NCBI RefSeq assembly: GCF_902499115.1
Contig: NZ_CABVPN010000012.1
Coordinates: 145,527 to 209,526, forward strand
Length of the DNA stretch: 64,000 nucleotides
From: Burkholderia diffusa
GTDB taxonomy: Bacteria > Pseudomonadota > Gammaproteobacteria > Burkholderiales > Burkholderiaceae
Direction of reading: 5' to 3'
Shown piece after piece: positions 1-8,350 of this stretch. The translations under genes and the position numbers were made by a program. Position 1 is the first letter of the stretch. Every line of letters starts with the position of its first letter. Under the pieces are notes generated by a model, which saw only the letters and a list, made by a program, of their open reading frames with translations, had not been told where the DNA came from and made no database searches.

Positions 1-211
1 CCGCCTGCGTGGCTGCACGGATCTCCTTGTCTCCCTGTAGCGGCGCGACAAACACGACCCCCTTGCCTGGTGCTTCGGGCGTGCGTCGGGCGACAACGAA
101 TTGCAAATCAGCGCCAGCATCCCGCAACGCGTTCAACACATGCGCAAGACCGCCCGGCTTGTCCTCGATGGTGGCCGCCCAAACGTCGACACGTTCGACG
201 AATAGTTGCAT
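1..211 (-). CDS. ACT domain protein, 3' end cut by the window edge
   Basis: Seventy codons are visible, starting MQLFVERVDVWAATIEDKPG. The early beta strand followed by DKPGGLAHVLNALRDAGADL is the typical first half of a ligand-binding ACT domain (strand, helix carrying the PG..A..L pattern, strand). ACT domains bind small ligands, usually amino acids, and control enzymes or act alone. GGAGG lies 5 bases before the ATG and fixes the start. The C-terminus lies beyond base 1, so I cannot say whether it is a stand-alone ACT protein or has further domains. Confidence 0.75.
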   Translation of the reverse strand, partial: MQLFVERVDVWAATIEDKPGGLAHVLNALRDAGADLQFVVARRTPEAPGKGVVFVAPLQGDKEIRAATQA

Positions 212-308
212 GGCACCTCCAGAAAATCTGGACCTCGATGAAGACAATCTATGCCGCGCATGAGCGGCAAGCAAGTCCGTTTACGCGAGGGGCGGCATGC
301 AGGTTTTC

Positions 309-788
309 CTAGGAATCCGACGTTTTCTTCGACTGGGGGCGCAGCCCGAGCATGACCGCCTGCCGATGCCGCCATCGAAGCAGTTCGTCGCGGAACTCAT
401 CGGATGATTTCCCGGACGTTACCCGCAATGTTCCGGATTGAAAGGTTCTCGCGGCGAGCCAGAACGGTCGGCCATCCGGCAGTTCGTCGATCACGGTAAT
501 AGGCAACTGATACGTTCGATGCAGATACGACAGGAAGGCGAGACCATAGCCGCGGCGTCTCATCGACGCGAGAATTTCCAGTCGATGGACGAATACCCGA
601 TCGATTCGAGGTGCCAGACTGTACGTCGCCGTGCCGACGGTACCGCCGGACGCCGCCAGGATCGCGACTTCCCAGCCCGAATACGGAGCCCCGTCGATGC
701 CGAGATCGATCGGCCTGGATTGAAAACGAACCACGGGAAGCCGGCGAAATTTGCGCCGAGCAAAAAGGGACCGCAGGAAGGAAAGCAC
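309..788 (-). CDS. Putative GNAT-like protein
   Basis: 159 residues, GTG start with AAGGG about 7 bases upstream; no in-frame ATG fits better. The middle contains a strand (DRVFVHRLEIL) followed by RRRGYGLAFLSYLH, which resembles GNAT motif A (R/Q-x-x-G-x-G/A) where acetyl-CoA pyrophosphate binds. The N-terminus is basic (LRSLFARRKFRR), and there is no signal peptide. The acyl acceptor cannot be guessed. The gene stands alone, with about 170 bases to the next gene. The GNAT call rests on one motif only. Confidence 0.55.
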   Translation of the reverse strand: MLSFLRSLFARRKFRRLPVVRFQSRPIDLGIDGAPYSGWEVAILAASGGTVGTATYSLAPRIDRVFVHRLEILASMRRRGYGLAFLSYLHRTYQLPITVIDELPDGRPFWLAARTFQSGTLRVTSGKSSDEFRDELLRWRHRQAVMLGLRPQSKKTSDS

Positions 789-961
789 GCTCAGCCCTTT
801 GTCATGTCCGCAGCGATACGTTTCTTCATCTTCGCGCGCGACAGCAATCCGCAGTCGCGTACTTCCGCGTTGGCGCCTTTCATATCAGACGCAACCGCCC
901 ACAACATGAACGATGTTTGAATCAACGCGACCGTGCGATTCCTGAGCGATATCGATAAGAA

Positions 962-1183
962 CTACTTCCGATTTTTCAGGAACGTCTGCCCGGCTGCCGT
1001 AATCGAAACGCTTCCGCGACCGTTCGTCGGATAGCGCACGAATCCAGCGCCGATGAGCTCTCGGGTAATGGACCAGCCAAGCGCGGGCGTATCGCGACCA
1101 TAACGAATATCGGCAAGGCGCTCGAGCGCCCAGATCGCGGATGTCGAAAGAGTCGGAACCGTCGAAGTTTCCTTATCGCTCAT
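962..1183 (-). CDS. Small winged-helix-like protein, cassette copy 1
   Basis: 73 residues. The core SAIWALERLADIRYGRD and the end SITAAGQTFLKNRK resemble a small winged-helix fold ending in the 'T..G..FL' wing of MarR/PadR-like proteins; this is a fold-level impression only. The ATG at 1183 is preferred over a longer reading because GGAG sits upstream and the result matches the length of its paralogue at 15008-15229 exactly (73 residues, same core). It is the last gene of the minus-strand side of the duplicated cassette. Function unknown. Confidence 0.75.
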   Translation of the reverse strand: MSDKETSTVPTLSTSAIWALERLADIRYGRDTPALGWSITRELIGAGFVRYPTNGRGSVSITAAGQTFLKNRK

Positions 1184-1437
1184 GGCGTCTCCAAAGATTT
1201 GATCATGGTCAAGGGTGATGTATGTCTGGAACTCGAATGGCAAGGCACACCCTCAGGCGTGCCCGTCGCAACTGACGCCGACCTCGATGCGTACTGAGAC
1301 ATGCCACGACCGCCAAAGTCCAGTGAGACGAGGTGCTCGGTTTCCGCGACGAACGTCTTGCGGCGCCCCCGACCGAGGAAGCCGCACGCATGAAGGGAGA
1401 TCGACAAGTGGCACGCAAAATAGACGACGGTTTTCAT
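1180..1437 (-). CDS. Small ORF, possible decayed HPr-like gene of cassette copy 1
   Basis: 85-codon reading frame starting MKTVVYF, 35 bases after the upstream gene. Its stop overlaps the next start as ATGA (1180-1183), which suggests translational coupling. It occupies the position of the HPr-like gene (14679-14942) in the other cassette, has similar length (85 against 87 residues) and a similar start (MATVVYV there). A segment near residue 53 (SVATGTPEG) recalls VLATGPDED of the HPr-like protein. The middle does not align convincingly and codon use becomes less GC-rich at the end. It may be a drifting gene or a pseudogene. Confidence 0.35.
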   Translation of the reverse strand: MKTVVYFACHLSISLHACGFLGRGRRKTFVAETEHLVSLDFGGRGMSQYASRSASVATGTPEGVPCHSSSRHTSPLTMIKSLETP

Positions 1438-1472
1438 GTTCTTCGCGCGTGCCGTGCGACAGGCCCTGGTAT

Positions 1473-1919
1473 TCAGTGGGAGGGGGCGACCTGGCAGGCC
1501 ATCAGAAACGCCTGCAACTCGATTTCCCATGCCGCGTCGCGCACGTCCGTTTCGAAACCGGCGAGACGCTTCATCTCGCTGCTCAGATACACGGCGTTGA
1601 GCAATCGAGGAGGCACGCCCAGCGCAAAACAGCAGCCATCTGCATCGAGAAGCAGACTCGGGTGGTGCCGGAACCGCGCACTGGCCACTGAGATCGGATC
1701 CATCACGTGCCGAGCCGATTCCCTCGGATAAACGAAGGCCAGATGGATACCGGCGGCCGCGAGCCGTTCAGCCGCCTCATGGAAGCGGTGGACCATCTGG
1801 AAGCCTCGCTCGCCACCACGTCCGACGCCCACAACGATAAGCCCCCGGCTTCCCGCGACCTCCGACAGGAATACGGACCGCCGATCGGGCAGCAGTAGCA
1901 TCCCATCCAGATCGAACAT
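1473..1919 (-). CDS. Conserved hypothetical protein, possibly thioredoxin-like fold
   Basis: 148 residues from MFDLDGMLLLP, with GGAGGT upstream. The middle (GLIVVGVGRGGERG, then HRFHEAAERLAAAGIHLAFVYP) has the strand-helix-strand order of a peroxiredoxin/AhpC-like fold, but there is no redox CxxC or peroxidatic cysteine in the expected place, so any such relation is remote. It starts divergently from the PhnA-like gene across a shared promoter region. In the second cassette the corresponding position keeps only a 44-codon frame starting MFEMND (14536-14670), so this is the surviving copy. Function unknown. Confidence 0.6.
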   Translation of the reverse strand: MFDLDGMLLLPDRRSVFLSEVAGSRGLIVVGVGRGGERGFQMVHRFHEAAERLAAAGIHLAFVYPRESARHVMDPISVASARFRHHPSLLLDADGCCFALGVPPRLLNAVYLSSEMKRLAGFETDVRDAAWEIELQAFLMACQVAPSH

Positions 1920-1972
1920 GTCGACTACCTCCGCGAATCCGCCCCCAACTCCGGCGATCGGCGGCAAGATTC

Positions 1973-2022
1973 GATTATAAGACAGCAATAAGCAAATGTG
2001 TATGGCATTATAATACAGTGTG
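1973..2022. promoter_or_regulatory. Divergent promoter region with two ATTATAA(T) boxes, cassette copy 1
   Basis: ATTATAA at 1974-1980 and ATTATAAT at 2007-2014, with starts 33 bp apart, lie between the divergent genes at 1919 and 2126. ATTATAAT is self-complementary, so each box can read as a -10 TATAAT on either strand. The same layout, with the same 33-bp spacing and common words (ACAGCAA, ATGTGTAT, GTGTGC), occurs inverted at 14431-14482. Conservation between two diverged copies suggests a functional bidirectional promoter. Confidence 0.65.
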
Positions 2023-2125
2023 CATTTTTTACGCTGAGCGAGCCGACGGCACGATGGCAACCTCGGTGATGAAAGTGAACGCCCGTTTTCCCCTGACGGC
2101 CCGAATCTGCCAAATGAAAGTCGCA

Positions 2126-2473
2126 ATGAACCCTGCCGCGGCCTGCCCGCAGCGCGCGATGCAGGACACAGACCCGGACGGCGCGCTACCCCTGTGCGTG
2201 GACTACGGTCACGAATGGGCGGCCGGCGGCACCGGCACCGAATCCACTGACGAATCGGTCGAGCTGGCGGTCAAGGACATGAACGCCATCGTGCCGTCGG
2301 ACGGCGATTCGGTCGTGCTGATCAAGGACTTGCGCGTGAAGGGTTCGTCGATCACGCTGGAGACGGGCACTGAGGACAAGGGCATCCGCCTCGTCGGCGG
2401 AGATCGCGAAGTCGATTGCAAGACCGACATGGGCGGCTTACTGCTCAACGCGTGCTGTCTCAAGAAAATGTGA
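2126..2473 (+). CDS. PhnA-like protein with degenerate zinc ribbon, cassette copy 1
   Basis: 115 residues. The C-terminal two thirds (DGDSVVLIKDLRVKGSS, IRLVGGDREVDCKTD) clearly match the PhnA/YjdM family, small proteins with an N-terminal zinc ribbon and a beta domain; the 'alkylphosphonate' name is historical and no phosphonate role is established. In this copy the ribbon is damaged: of four expected cysteines, C7 and C24 remain while positions 10 and 27 are Arg and Tyr. The paralogue at 13967-14311 keeps all four. An ATG at 2114 is an alternative start. It lies upstream of the SpeE-like gene on the same strand. Confidence 0.8.
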   Translation: MNPAAACPQRAMQDTDPDGALPLCVDYGHEWAAGGTGTESTDESVELAVKDMNAIVPSDGDSVVLIKDLRVKGSSITLETGTEDKGIRLVGGDREVDCKTDMGGLLLNACCLKKM

Positions 2474-2567
2474 CGTCGTGCGTCCACCGACGGCGAACCC
2501 GCTTGTCGTTGCTGTTCGCTGCAGGCGCCACCCCCACCTACAACTTGACTACCCGGATCGATCGAGC

Positions 2568-3404
2568 ATGGAGCATGACCGAACATCCTACGATGCGTTC
2601 GTCGAATTTCTGTCGACCCCGCTGCATGACGGACGGCCGTACGTTTTGGAGACGCAGCACGCAATCTCGCTGCACTTCGATCACCAGGCTACCCAAAGCT
2701 TCATGTCGCTGCGCACGCCCGACAAACTGGCGCTCGGCTATACGCGAACCATGATGGGTTGTCTGCTGCTGCACCCGGCCGCCGGACATATGTGCATGAT
2801 CGGGCTCGGGGGCGGCTCCTTGGCAAAGTACTGCTATCGGCATCTGCCCTGCGTGACCATCGACGCGGTCGAAATCAATCCGGAAGTGATCGCACTACGC
2901 GACGTGTTCAGGATTCCGGCAGACGACGCTCGATTCAAGGTGATCTGTGCAGATGGCGCGGAGTACGTGACACGGGAGGATGTCCACACCGACGTGATCC
3001 TGCTGGATGCCTTCGTCGCGGAAGGCATGCCGAGCCGGTGTGCGGATATCGCGTTCTTTACCGCCTGTCGCGAGCGATTGAGCGATTCCGGAGTGCTCGC
3101 GATCAATCTGGCGGACGACGACCCGTCGCTGCCCGCTCACATCGAGCGCCTGGGCTCCGTGTTCGGCCCTTCGTATGCGGTTGTCCGATGCGACGACGAC
3201 AGCAATTTCGTCGCCTTCGCCTGGAAAGGGTCGCTTCGTTTGCCATCGAGGCAAGTTCTGTTCGAACGCGCGCTCTCGTTCGCGTTTGCCGGCGAACTCA
3301 AGCTGTCGTCAACCGCTCGGCGCATGAAAGAGGGAGAACGCCTCGATCCAAAGCGGTTGACCTGGCATGCGCAGGGGCATGCACACTGGGAAATCGACGC
3401 CTAG
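2568..3404 (+). CDS. SpeE-like (spermidine synthase fold) protein, cassette copy 1
   Basis: 278 residues, same length as its paralogue at 13084-13920. A Rossmann methyltransferase-type core is seen: CMIGLGGGSLAKYCYRHLP (glycine loop, residues 79-84), then IDAVEINPEVIALRDVF, whose acidic residues would bind a nucleoside. True aminopropyltransferases carry GGGDG and a D-S/T-D-P active-site loop; here these are GGGSL and LDAFVAEG, so polyamine synthesis is unlikely and the substrate is unknown. The start at 2568 is chosen because it matches the paralogue; the ribosome site is weak. It follows the PhnA-like gene by 94 bases. Confidence 0.8.
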   Translation: MEHDRTSYDAFVEFLSTPLHDGRPYVLETQHAISLHFDHQATQSFMSLRTPDKLALGYTRTMMGCLLLHPAAGHMCMIGLGGGSLAKYCYRHLPCVTIDAVEINPEVIALRDVFRIPADDARFKVICADGAEYVTREDVHTDVILLDAFVAEGMPSRCADIAFFTACRERLSDSGVLAINLADDDPSLPAHIERLGSVFGPSYAVVRCDDDSNFVAFAWKGSLRLPSRQVLFERALSFAFAGELKLSSTARRMKEGERLDPKRLTWHAQGHAHWEIDA

Positions 3405-3417
3405 ACGGCTTGCGAGC

Positions 3418-3615
3418 TCAGCCCGCGCTTCGCTTCACCCGCTTGCCGAGCGCGCTCTTCGTCCTGTAGCTCACGCCGTGTTGCTCGAGATACTCGCGGA
3501 TCAACTGCCGCACGACTTGCGACGGCGTCAGGTCCTGCTCCGCGCAGAGCATGTCGAACGCTTCTTTCTTGGCGGGATCGATCAGGATGGTCAAGCGTGC
3601 GGTTTTCGTTTCCAT
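3418..3615 (-). CDS. Ribbon-helix-helix (CopG/Arc-type) protein, cassette copy 1
   Basis: 65 residues. METKTARLTILIDPAKKEAF followed by LTPSQVVRQLIREYLEQHG is a classic ribbon-helix-helix DNA-binding dimer: one basic beta strand and two helices. Such proteins repress their own or nearby operons, or serve as antitoxins. No toxin gene is adjacent. By my count 54 of 65 residues equal those of the paralogue at 12863-13060. It converges with the SpeE-like gene (13 bases between stops) and has its own TATAAT box 33 bases upstream. Confidence 0.85.
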   Translation of the reverse strand: METKTARLTILIDPAKKEAFDMLCAEQDLTPSQVVRQLIREYLEQHGVSYRTKSALGKRVKRSAG

Positions 3616-3647
3616 TGCAGGATAGAGTCGGCAAATATGCTAATCGA

Positions 3648-3655
3648 ATTATAAT
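3648..3655 (-). promoter_or_regulatory. -10 box (ATTATAAT) of the ribbon-helix-helix gene, copy 1
   Basis: On the minus strand this reads GCATTATAATTCGATTAGCA, 33 bases before the ATG at 3615. The same word with the following bases TTtGATTAaCATAT is found at the same distance in front of the paralogue (12822-12829). The conservation supports a real promoter. Confidence 0.6.
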
Positions 3656-3724
3656 GCACCGGCCCTTGCCTACAGCACCGGAGAACATGCGGCACACGCG
3701 TGTTGATCCGGCTCGGCGACCGGC

Positions 3725-4492
3725 TCACGACCTGCGGTCAAGTCGATAGAGATATTCAAGCACGTCGTCGACAACGGGTACGATCGCCAGCGTGACGAGC
3801 GCTGCGGCAAGCGGCACGGTCGACACGTAGCCGACATGCTTGAAGCCGATTGCGCCGGCCAGCCCGCCGACAAAAAACGACGCCAGCATCGTTCCGTGAA
3901 TCCTGAGCTTCGCGCGGTTTGCGATCACCGCATGCGCGTGCATGTCTGCATTCGAGCGATTCCAGTAAAAGAGTTTGCCAAGCTCGATACCGAGGTCCGT
4001 CACGATGCCCGTCATGTGCGTCGTGCGGATTTCCGCCCCCGACAGCTTTGTGATCATCGCGTTTTGCAGCCCCATGATGAAGCACAGCAAGATGACCGTG
4101 ACCGGCATGAAGAACGCTTCCCACAGCGCGAGATGGCTGCCGAGCAGCCCGAACAGGAGCAGCAGCGCGGCCTCCACCAGCAACGGCAGTACATACTGAC
4201 TCTGCAGGCCGCGGCGGCGCCCCCAGTTGACGAGCACCGCCGAGCAGCCGGCGCCAACCAGAAACGACACGAGCGAACCAACCCCGGCCAGCACAAGCCG
4301 GACGTCGCCAAGCGCCGTCTGATCCGCAATCGCCGACACGATCCCGCTCATGTGGGACGTGTATTGCTTGACCGCGAGGAAACCGCCGGCATTGGTTGCT
4401 CCGGCAACAAAGGCAAGCGAAAACCCGAGCTGGCGGTTCGCGGCCGCGCTACGGTGTTTTCCCGTCAGGCCTCGGAAGTACTGCGCAGGCAT
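3725..4492 (-). CDS. DUF1275 (YoaK) family membrane protein
   Basis: 255 residues with about six hydrophobic segments. Near the start LGFSLAFVAGATNAGGFLAV and further on YTSHMSGIVSAIAD and TTHMTGIVTDLGIELGKL are the hallmark repeats of DUF1275; the two 'THM(S/T)G' motifs lie in the two halves. The function of the family is unknown. The start at 4492 has GGGAAG close upstream; an ATG 15 bases earlier is possible. It is divergent from the hyf operon, with the palindrome at 4608-4626 in between, so both may share a regulator. Confidence 0.85.
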   Translation of the reverse strand: MPAQYFRGLTGKHRSAAANRQLGFSLAFVAGATNAGGFLAVKQYTSHMSGIVSAIADQTALGDVRLVLAGVGSLVSFLVGAGCSAVLVNWGRRRGLQSQYVLPLLVEAALLLLFGLLGSHLALWEAFFMPVTVILLCFIMGLQNAMITKLSGAEIRTTHMTGIVTDLGIELGKLFYWNRSNADMHAHAVIANRAKLRIHGTMLASFFVGGLAGAIGFKHVGYVSTVPLAAALVTLAIVPVVDDVLEYLYRLDRRS

Positions 4493-4607
4493 AGGATCTT
4501 CCCTCATTCGCCCGGATCGGGGGGACAACGACGCCCTGGGCGGAACCCGGAGCGCCGCGACAAACCGCCACGCGCGCCCGTTCCATCCGAGGATTCATGA
4601 GACTTTA

Positions 4608-4626
4608 ATGATAACGACATTATCAT
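4608..4626. promoter_or_regulatory. Palindromic operator ATGATAA-N5-TTATCAT (site 1)
   Basis: Perfect 7-bp arms, ATGATAA (4608-4614) and TTATCAT (4620-4626), with spacer CGACA, lie between the divergent DUF1275 gene and hyfB. The same arms and spacer length recur at 12715-12733. A CATAAT box at 4657-4662 with TTATCG 18 bp before it could be the hyf promoter, placing the palindrome just upstream of its -35. The half-site TGATAA recalls the Fur box, but the Fur spacer is shorter by two bases. Confidence 0.6.
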
Positions 4627-4739
4627 ACCTTGTTATCGGGATTGGCCTTTCGGTGTCATAATGCGGGCAGGAATACGTCGCGGGAGATGCGGCCATTCCA
4701 ACCACGTCGTCCAACCCGAGCGTACTGGAGACATTCCGG

Positions 4740-6746
4740 ATGGCACCCATGCCGGTCGTCCATTTCGTCCTGCTGGCCGTGGCCGCGTGGCTCGCGGTCG
4801 GCACGCTGGGGCTCGGGGCGCTGCGTCGCACGCGACTGGTGGCCCACGGCCTCTTTCCGCTCGGCGCGTTGGTCGGACTGCTCGCCGGCGCGGCGGGCGT
4901 CGCCGGCATCTTTGCCGAACCGTCTGTGGCGGTGCTGCCGATCGGGCTTCCCGGCCTGCCCTTTCATCTGCGTCTCGATCGCTTGTCCGGCTATTTCCTG
5001 TTCGTGCTCGGCCTCGTCAGCACGGGGATCGGCGCCTTTTCAGCCGGCTATTTCCGCAAGGGTGAAGGATCCGCGCCCGGGTTGATCTGCTTCGAATACC
5101 ACGTCTGCGTCGCAAGCATCGCACTGGTGTTGATCGCAGACGACGCATACGTTTTCATGGTCGCCTGGGAGACGCTGACGCTATCCGCGACGTTTCTCGT
5201 GATGACCAACCACCGGATCGGCGAGATCCGCCGGGCGGGATATCTGTATTTTCTGATCTCGCACGTCGGCGCGCTCGCGCTGCTGCTCTGCTTCGGCATT
5301 CTGCAGGCGCGCACCGGCAACTACACCTTCGCCAACCTGCGCGCGCAGTCGCTTGATACCTTCTCCGCGTCGTTCGCCTTCCTGTTCGCACTTGTCGGGT
5401 TCGGCGCGAAGGCAGGGATCTTCCCGCTGCACGTGTGGCTGCCGGAGGCCCATCCCGCGGCACCGTCGCCGGTTTCGGCGCTCCTCAGTGGATTCGTGCT
5501 GAAAGTCGGCCTGTATGGCCTGCTGCGCACCCTGTTCGACCTGTTGCACGTGCAGATCGCATGGTGGGGCGTGCTGCTCCTCGTGCTGGGCATCAGCACC
5601 GCGCTGCTGGGGGTGGTGTTCAGCACCATCCAGACCGACATGAAGCGCTTGCTCGCCTATTCGTCGATCGACAACGTCGGCCTGATGATCGTCGCACTCG
5701 GTCTTGCCGTGCTGTTTCGCGCATACGGGATGCCGAGCCTGTCCGCGCTCGCACTGACCGCGATGCTCTACCAGATCGTCGCGCATGCCGCATTCAAGAG
5801 CTTGCTGTTCCTGGGTACGGGCGCCGTCCTCCACGCCACCGGCGAGCGCAACCTCGGCAAGCTCGGCGGACTGATTCGCTTCATGCCCTGGACCGCATGG
5901 GCGGTGCTCGCGGGTGTCGCGGCAAGCGCGGGCTTGCCGCCGCTCAGCGGTTTCGCGGCCGAATGGCTGTTGCTGCAGAGTTTCCTGTTCGCGCCAGGCT
6001 TGCCGGATTCGGTGCTCGCCATGACGGTGCCGATCGCCGCCGCGCTGATCGCCATGTCGGCCGCACTGGCCGGCTACACGATGGTCAAGTTCTTCGGCAT
6101 CGTGTTCCTCGGGCAACCGAGAGAAGCGAAGCTGAACCGCGCCCGCGATGCGAACACGTGGGAACGGCTGGCGTTCTGCTGGTTCGCGACCGCCAGCGTG
6201 CTGCTCGGGCTGATGCCAGCGCAGTTCGTCAAGCTGCTGGATCGCGTCACGCATACGCTGGTCGGCGCCGGCGTCGGCGCGGAAAATCACGGCTGGCTGC
6301 TCTTCGCGCCCGTGTCGGCCGCTCGCGCGAGCTACATGCCGGCTGCTTTCATGTTGTTCTTCATCGCATGCTGCGGACTCGCGTGGGTGCTGGTGCGGCG
6401 TTTTTATCACGGCCGGCTGCGACGCGCGGCGCCGTGGGGCTGCGGCTTCCCGTTCACGACCGCGCGAATGCAGGATACGGCGGAAGGATTCGGGCAGCCG
6501 ATCCGCGAAATCTTCGCCCCGCTGCTGCACATCGAACGGCAATTGCCATCGCCATTCGACGCACAGCCGACCTACCGGGTGTCGGTGACCGATCGCACCT
6601 GGTCCGCGCTCTACTTGCGCATCGCGGCACTGACGCAACGCACCGCTGATTTGGTGGGCCGCCTGCAGACGGGCAAGATCGCGGTTTACCTGACATACAG
6701 TTTCGTCGTGCTGATCGTGCTTCTGATGCTGGTGAGACGATGGTAA
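4740..6746 (+). CDS. hyfB: HyfB-like proton-pumping membrane subunit (NuoL family)
   Basis: 668 residues, close to E. coli HyfB (672). It is an antiporter-type subunit of the complex I/hydrogenase-4 superfamily: VFMVAWETLTLSATFLVM (conserved membrane Glu), GAKAGIFPLHVWLPEAHPAA with the PxPVSALLSG loop (conserved Lys and Pro), and TDMKRLLAYSSIDNVG. About 14 or more membrane segments are expected. The start has GGAGA upstream. The stop overlaps hyfC by 7 bases. It is the first gene of six; transcription probably starts in the region of the palindrome at 4608. Role: part of the ion-translocating arm. Confidence 0.88.
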   Translation: MAPMPVVHFVLLAVAAWLAVGTLGLGALRRTRLVAHGLFPLGALVGLLAGAAGVAGIFAEPSVAVLPIGLPGLPFHLRLDRLSGYFLFVLGLVSTGIGAFSAGYFRKGEGSAPGLICFEYHVCVASIALVLIADDAYVFMVAWETLTLSATFLVMTNHRIGEIRRAGYLYFLISHVGALALLLCFGILQARTGNYTFANLRAQSLDTFSASFAFLFALVGFGAKAGIFPLHVWLPEAHPAAPSPVSALLSGFVLKVGLYGLLRTLFDLLHVQIAWWGVLLLVLGISTALLGVVFSTIQTDMKRLLAYSSIDNVGLMIVALGLAVLFRAYGMPSLSALALTAMLYQIVAHAAFKSLLFLGTGAVLHATGERNLGKLGGLIRFMPWTAWAVLAGVAASAGLPPLSGFAAEWLLLQSFLFAPGLPDSVLAMTVPIAAALIAMSAALAGYTMVKFFGIVFLGQPREAKLNRARDANTWERLAFCWFATASVLLGLMPAQFVKLLDRVTHTLVGAGVGAENHGWLLFAPVSAARASYMPAAFMLFFIACCGLAWVLVRRFYHGRLRRAAPWGCGFPFTTARMQDTAEGFGQPIREIFAPLLHIERQLPSPFDAQPTYRVSVTDRTWSALYLRIAALTQRTADLVGRLQTGKIAVYLTYSFVVLIVLLMLVRRW

Positions 6747-7690
6747 CCCTGTCCGGCGTCATCTCGCAGACTCTCGAAATCGTGATAGCGATCGCGGCCG
6801 CGCCGTTGCTCACGGGCTGGGTCAACCAATGCCGCGCCTGGCTTCAGAACCGGCGTGCGCCGTCCATCTGGCAACCGTACCGGATGCTGCACAAGCTGTT
6901 CAACAAGGAATCGGTCATCGCGCACGGCGCAAGCGCCGTGTTCCGCGGCGCGCCCTATGTCGTCTGGGCCGCCATGACGCTCGCGTGCGCGATCGTGCCA
7001 ACCCTGTCGACGGAGTTGCCGCTCTCGCCCGCCGCCGATGCAATCGCGCTCGTCGGCCTGTTTGCGCTCGCGCGCGTCACGCTGTCGCTCGCGGCGATGG
7101 ACGTCGGCACGGCGTTCGGCACGCTCGGCGCGCGCCGCGAAATGCTGATCGGCTTCCTCGCGGAGCCGGCACTGCTGATGGTGCTCCTGTCGGCCTCGCT
7201 GATTACGCAGTCGACGCTGCTGACGAGCATCGTCTCGACACTCGGCCGCGGTGAGCTCACGATCTATCCGAGCCTGGCGTTCGCCGGCATCGCGTTCACA
7301 CTGGTCGCGCTGGCCGAAAATGCGCGGCTGCCGGTCGACAATCCGACCACTCACCTCGAGCTCACGATGATCCACGAGGCGCTGATCCTTGAATATTCGG
7401 GACGGCACCTTGCCTTGATGGAGTGGGCGGCAAGCCTCAAGCTGTTCGCGTATTCGTGCATCGGTCTCGCGTTGTTCGTGCCGTGGGGCATCGCGAATGC
7501 GGGCGATCCGGTTGCGCTGCTGCTGGCCGTGCCAGTGCTCTTCGTCAAACTGGCGGCAGGCGGCGTCACGCTCGCCGTGGTCGAAACGGCCAACGCGAAG
7601 ATGCGCATCTTCCGGGTACCGGAATTCCTGGCGACCGCCTTCCTGCTGGCCGTGATCGGCATGCTCGTCCATCTGCTGCTGGGAGCATGA
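6740..7690 (+). CDS. hyfC: HyfC-like membrane subunit (NuoH/HycD family)
   Basis: 316 residues, all-helical membrane protein. WQPYRMLHKLFNKESVI, the long stretch ending GRGELTIYPSLAF, and ALAENARLPVDNPTTHLELTMIHEALILEYSG are diagnostic of NuoH/HycD: the acidic E-N-x-R-x-P-V-D-x-P-x-T-H loop links the quinone-cavity side with the peripheral arm. In complex I this subunit couples electron transfer to ion movement. It overlaps hyfB by 7 bases and is followed at once by hyfE, so translation is coupled. Confidence 0.88.
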   Translation: MVTLSGVISQTLEIVIAIAAAPLLTGWVNQCRAWLQNRRAPSIWQPYRMLHKLFNKESVIAHGASAVFRGAPYVVWAAMTLACAIVPTLSTELPLSPAADAIALVGLFALARVTLSLAAMDVGTAFGTLGARREMLIGFLAEPALLMVLLSASLITQSTLLTSIVSTLGRGELTIYPSLAFAGIAFTLVALAENARLPVDNPTTHLELTMIHEALILEYSGRHLALMEWAASLKLFAYSCIGLALFVPWGIANAGDPVALLLAVPVLFVKLAAGGVTLAVVETANAKMRIFRVPEFLATAFLLAVIGMLVHLLLGA

Positions 7691-8350
7691 ATGCACGCCT
7701 ACGCGACACAACTGATCAATTTCCTCGCGGCCGTGCTGCTGATGCTGTCGTTCGCGATGCTGAGCCAGCGCAGGATCCTGTCCCTGATCCATCTCTATAC
7801 GCTGCAGGGTGTCGCGCTCGTGTCGGCGAACCTGATCCTCGGCTTCGTCACGGACGACGTGCACGTCTACGTGTCGGCCGGACTGACGCTCGTGCTGAAG
7901 GTCGGCGTGATCCCGTGGTTCCTGTATCGGCTCGTTCGCAGGCTCGACGTCAAGACCGACGTCGAGCCGCTCATCAATATCCCGACCACGCTGCTGATCG
8001 GCATCGTGCTCGTCATCATCGCGTTCAATGTCGCGGCGCCGATCAGCCAGCTCGCGACATCGGTCGCACGCGGCACGCTCGGCATTGCGCTCGCATGCGT
8101 GCTGCTGTCGTTCATGGCGATGATCACGCGCGCGAAGGCCATTCCTCAGGTGATCGGCTTCCTGTCGATGGAAAACGGGCTGTTCTTCGCGGCGGCTGCC
8201 GCGACCAACGGCATGCCGATGATCGTCGAGCTCGGCATCGGGCTCGACGTGCTGATCGGCATCCTGATCCTGGGCATCTTCATGTTCCAGATTCGCGAGC
8301 AGTTCGACAGCCTGGACATCCATCACCTCGAGAAACTCAAAGATGAATGA
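7691..8350 (+). CDS. hyfE: HyfE-like membrane subunit (NuoK-related)
   Basis: 219 residues, about six to seven membrane segments, the usual size of HyfE (216). The N-terminal half (LLMLSFAMLSQRRILSLIHLYTLQGVAL) and FLSMENGLFFAAAAATNGMP contain the NuoK-like pattern with an intramembrane Glu in MENG. It begins on the base after the hyfC stop and overlaps hyfF by 8 bases. In the family this subunit lies between the HyfC-like and antiporter-like subunits of the membrane arm. Confidence 0.85.
   Translation: MHAYATQLINFLAAVLLMLSFAMLSQRRILSLIHLYTLQGVALVSANLILGFVTDDVHVYVSAGLTLVLKVGVIPWFLYRLVRRLDVKTDVEPLINIPTTLLIGIVLVIIAFNVAAPISQLATSVARGTLGIALACVLLSFMAMITRAKAIPQVIGFLSMENGLFFAAAAATNGMPMIVELGIGLDVLIGILILGIFMFQIREQFDSLDIHHLEKLKDE

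Noticed and set aside
2568..3404. True spermidine synthase
   Set aside because: The GGGDG and D-S/T-D-P motifs are not conserved.
4608..4626. Fur box
   Set aside because: The half-site is similar, but the gap between TGATAA and TTATCA is 5 bp, two more than in the Fur consensus.
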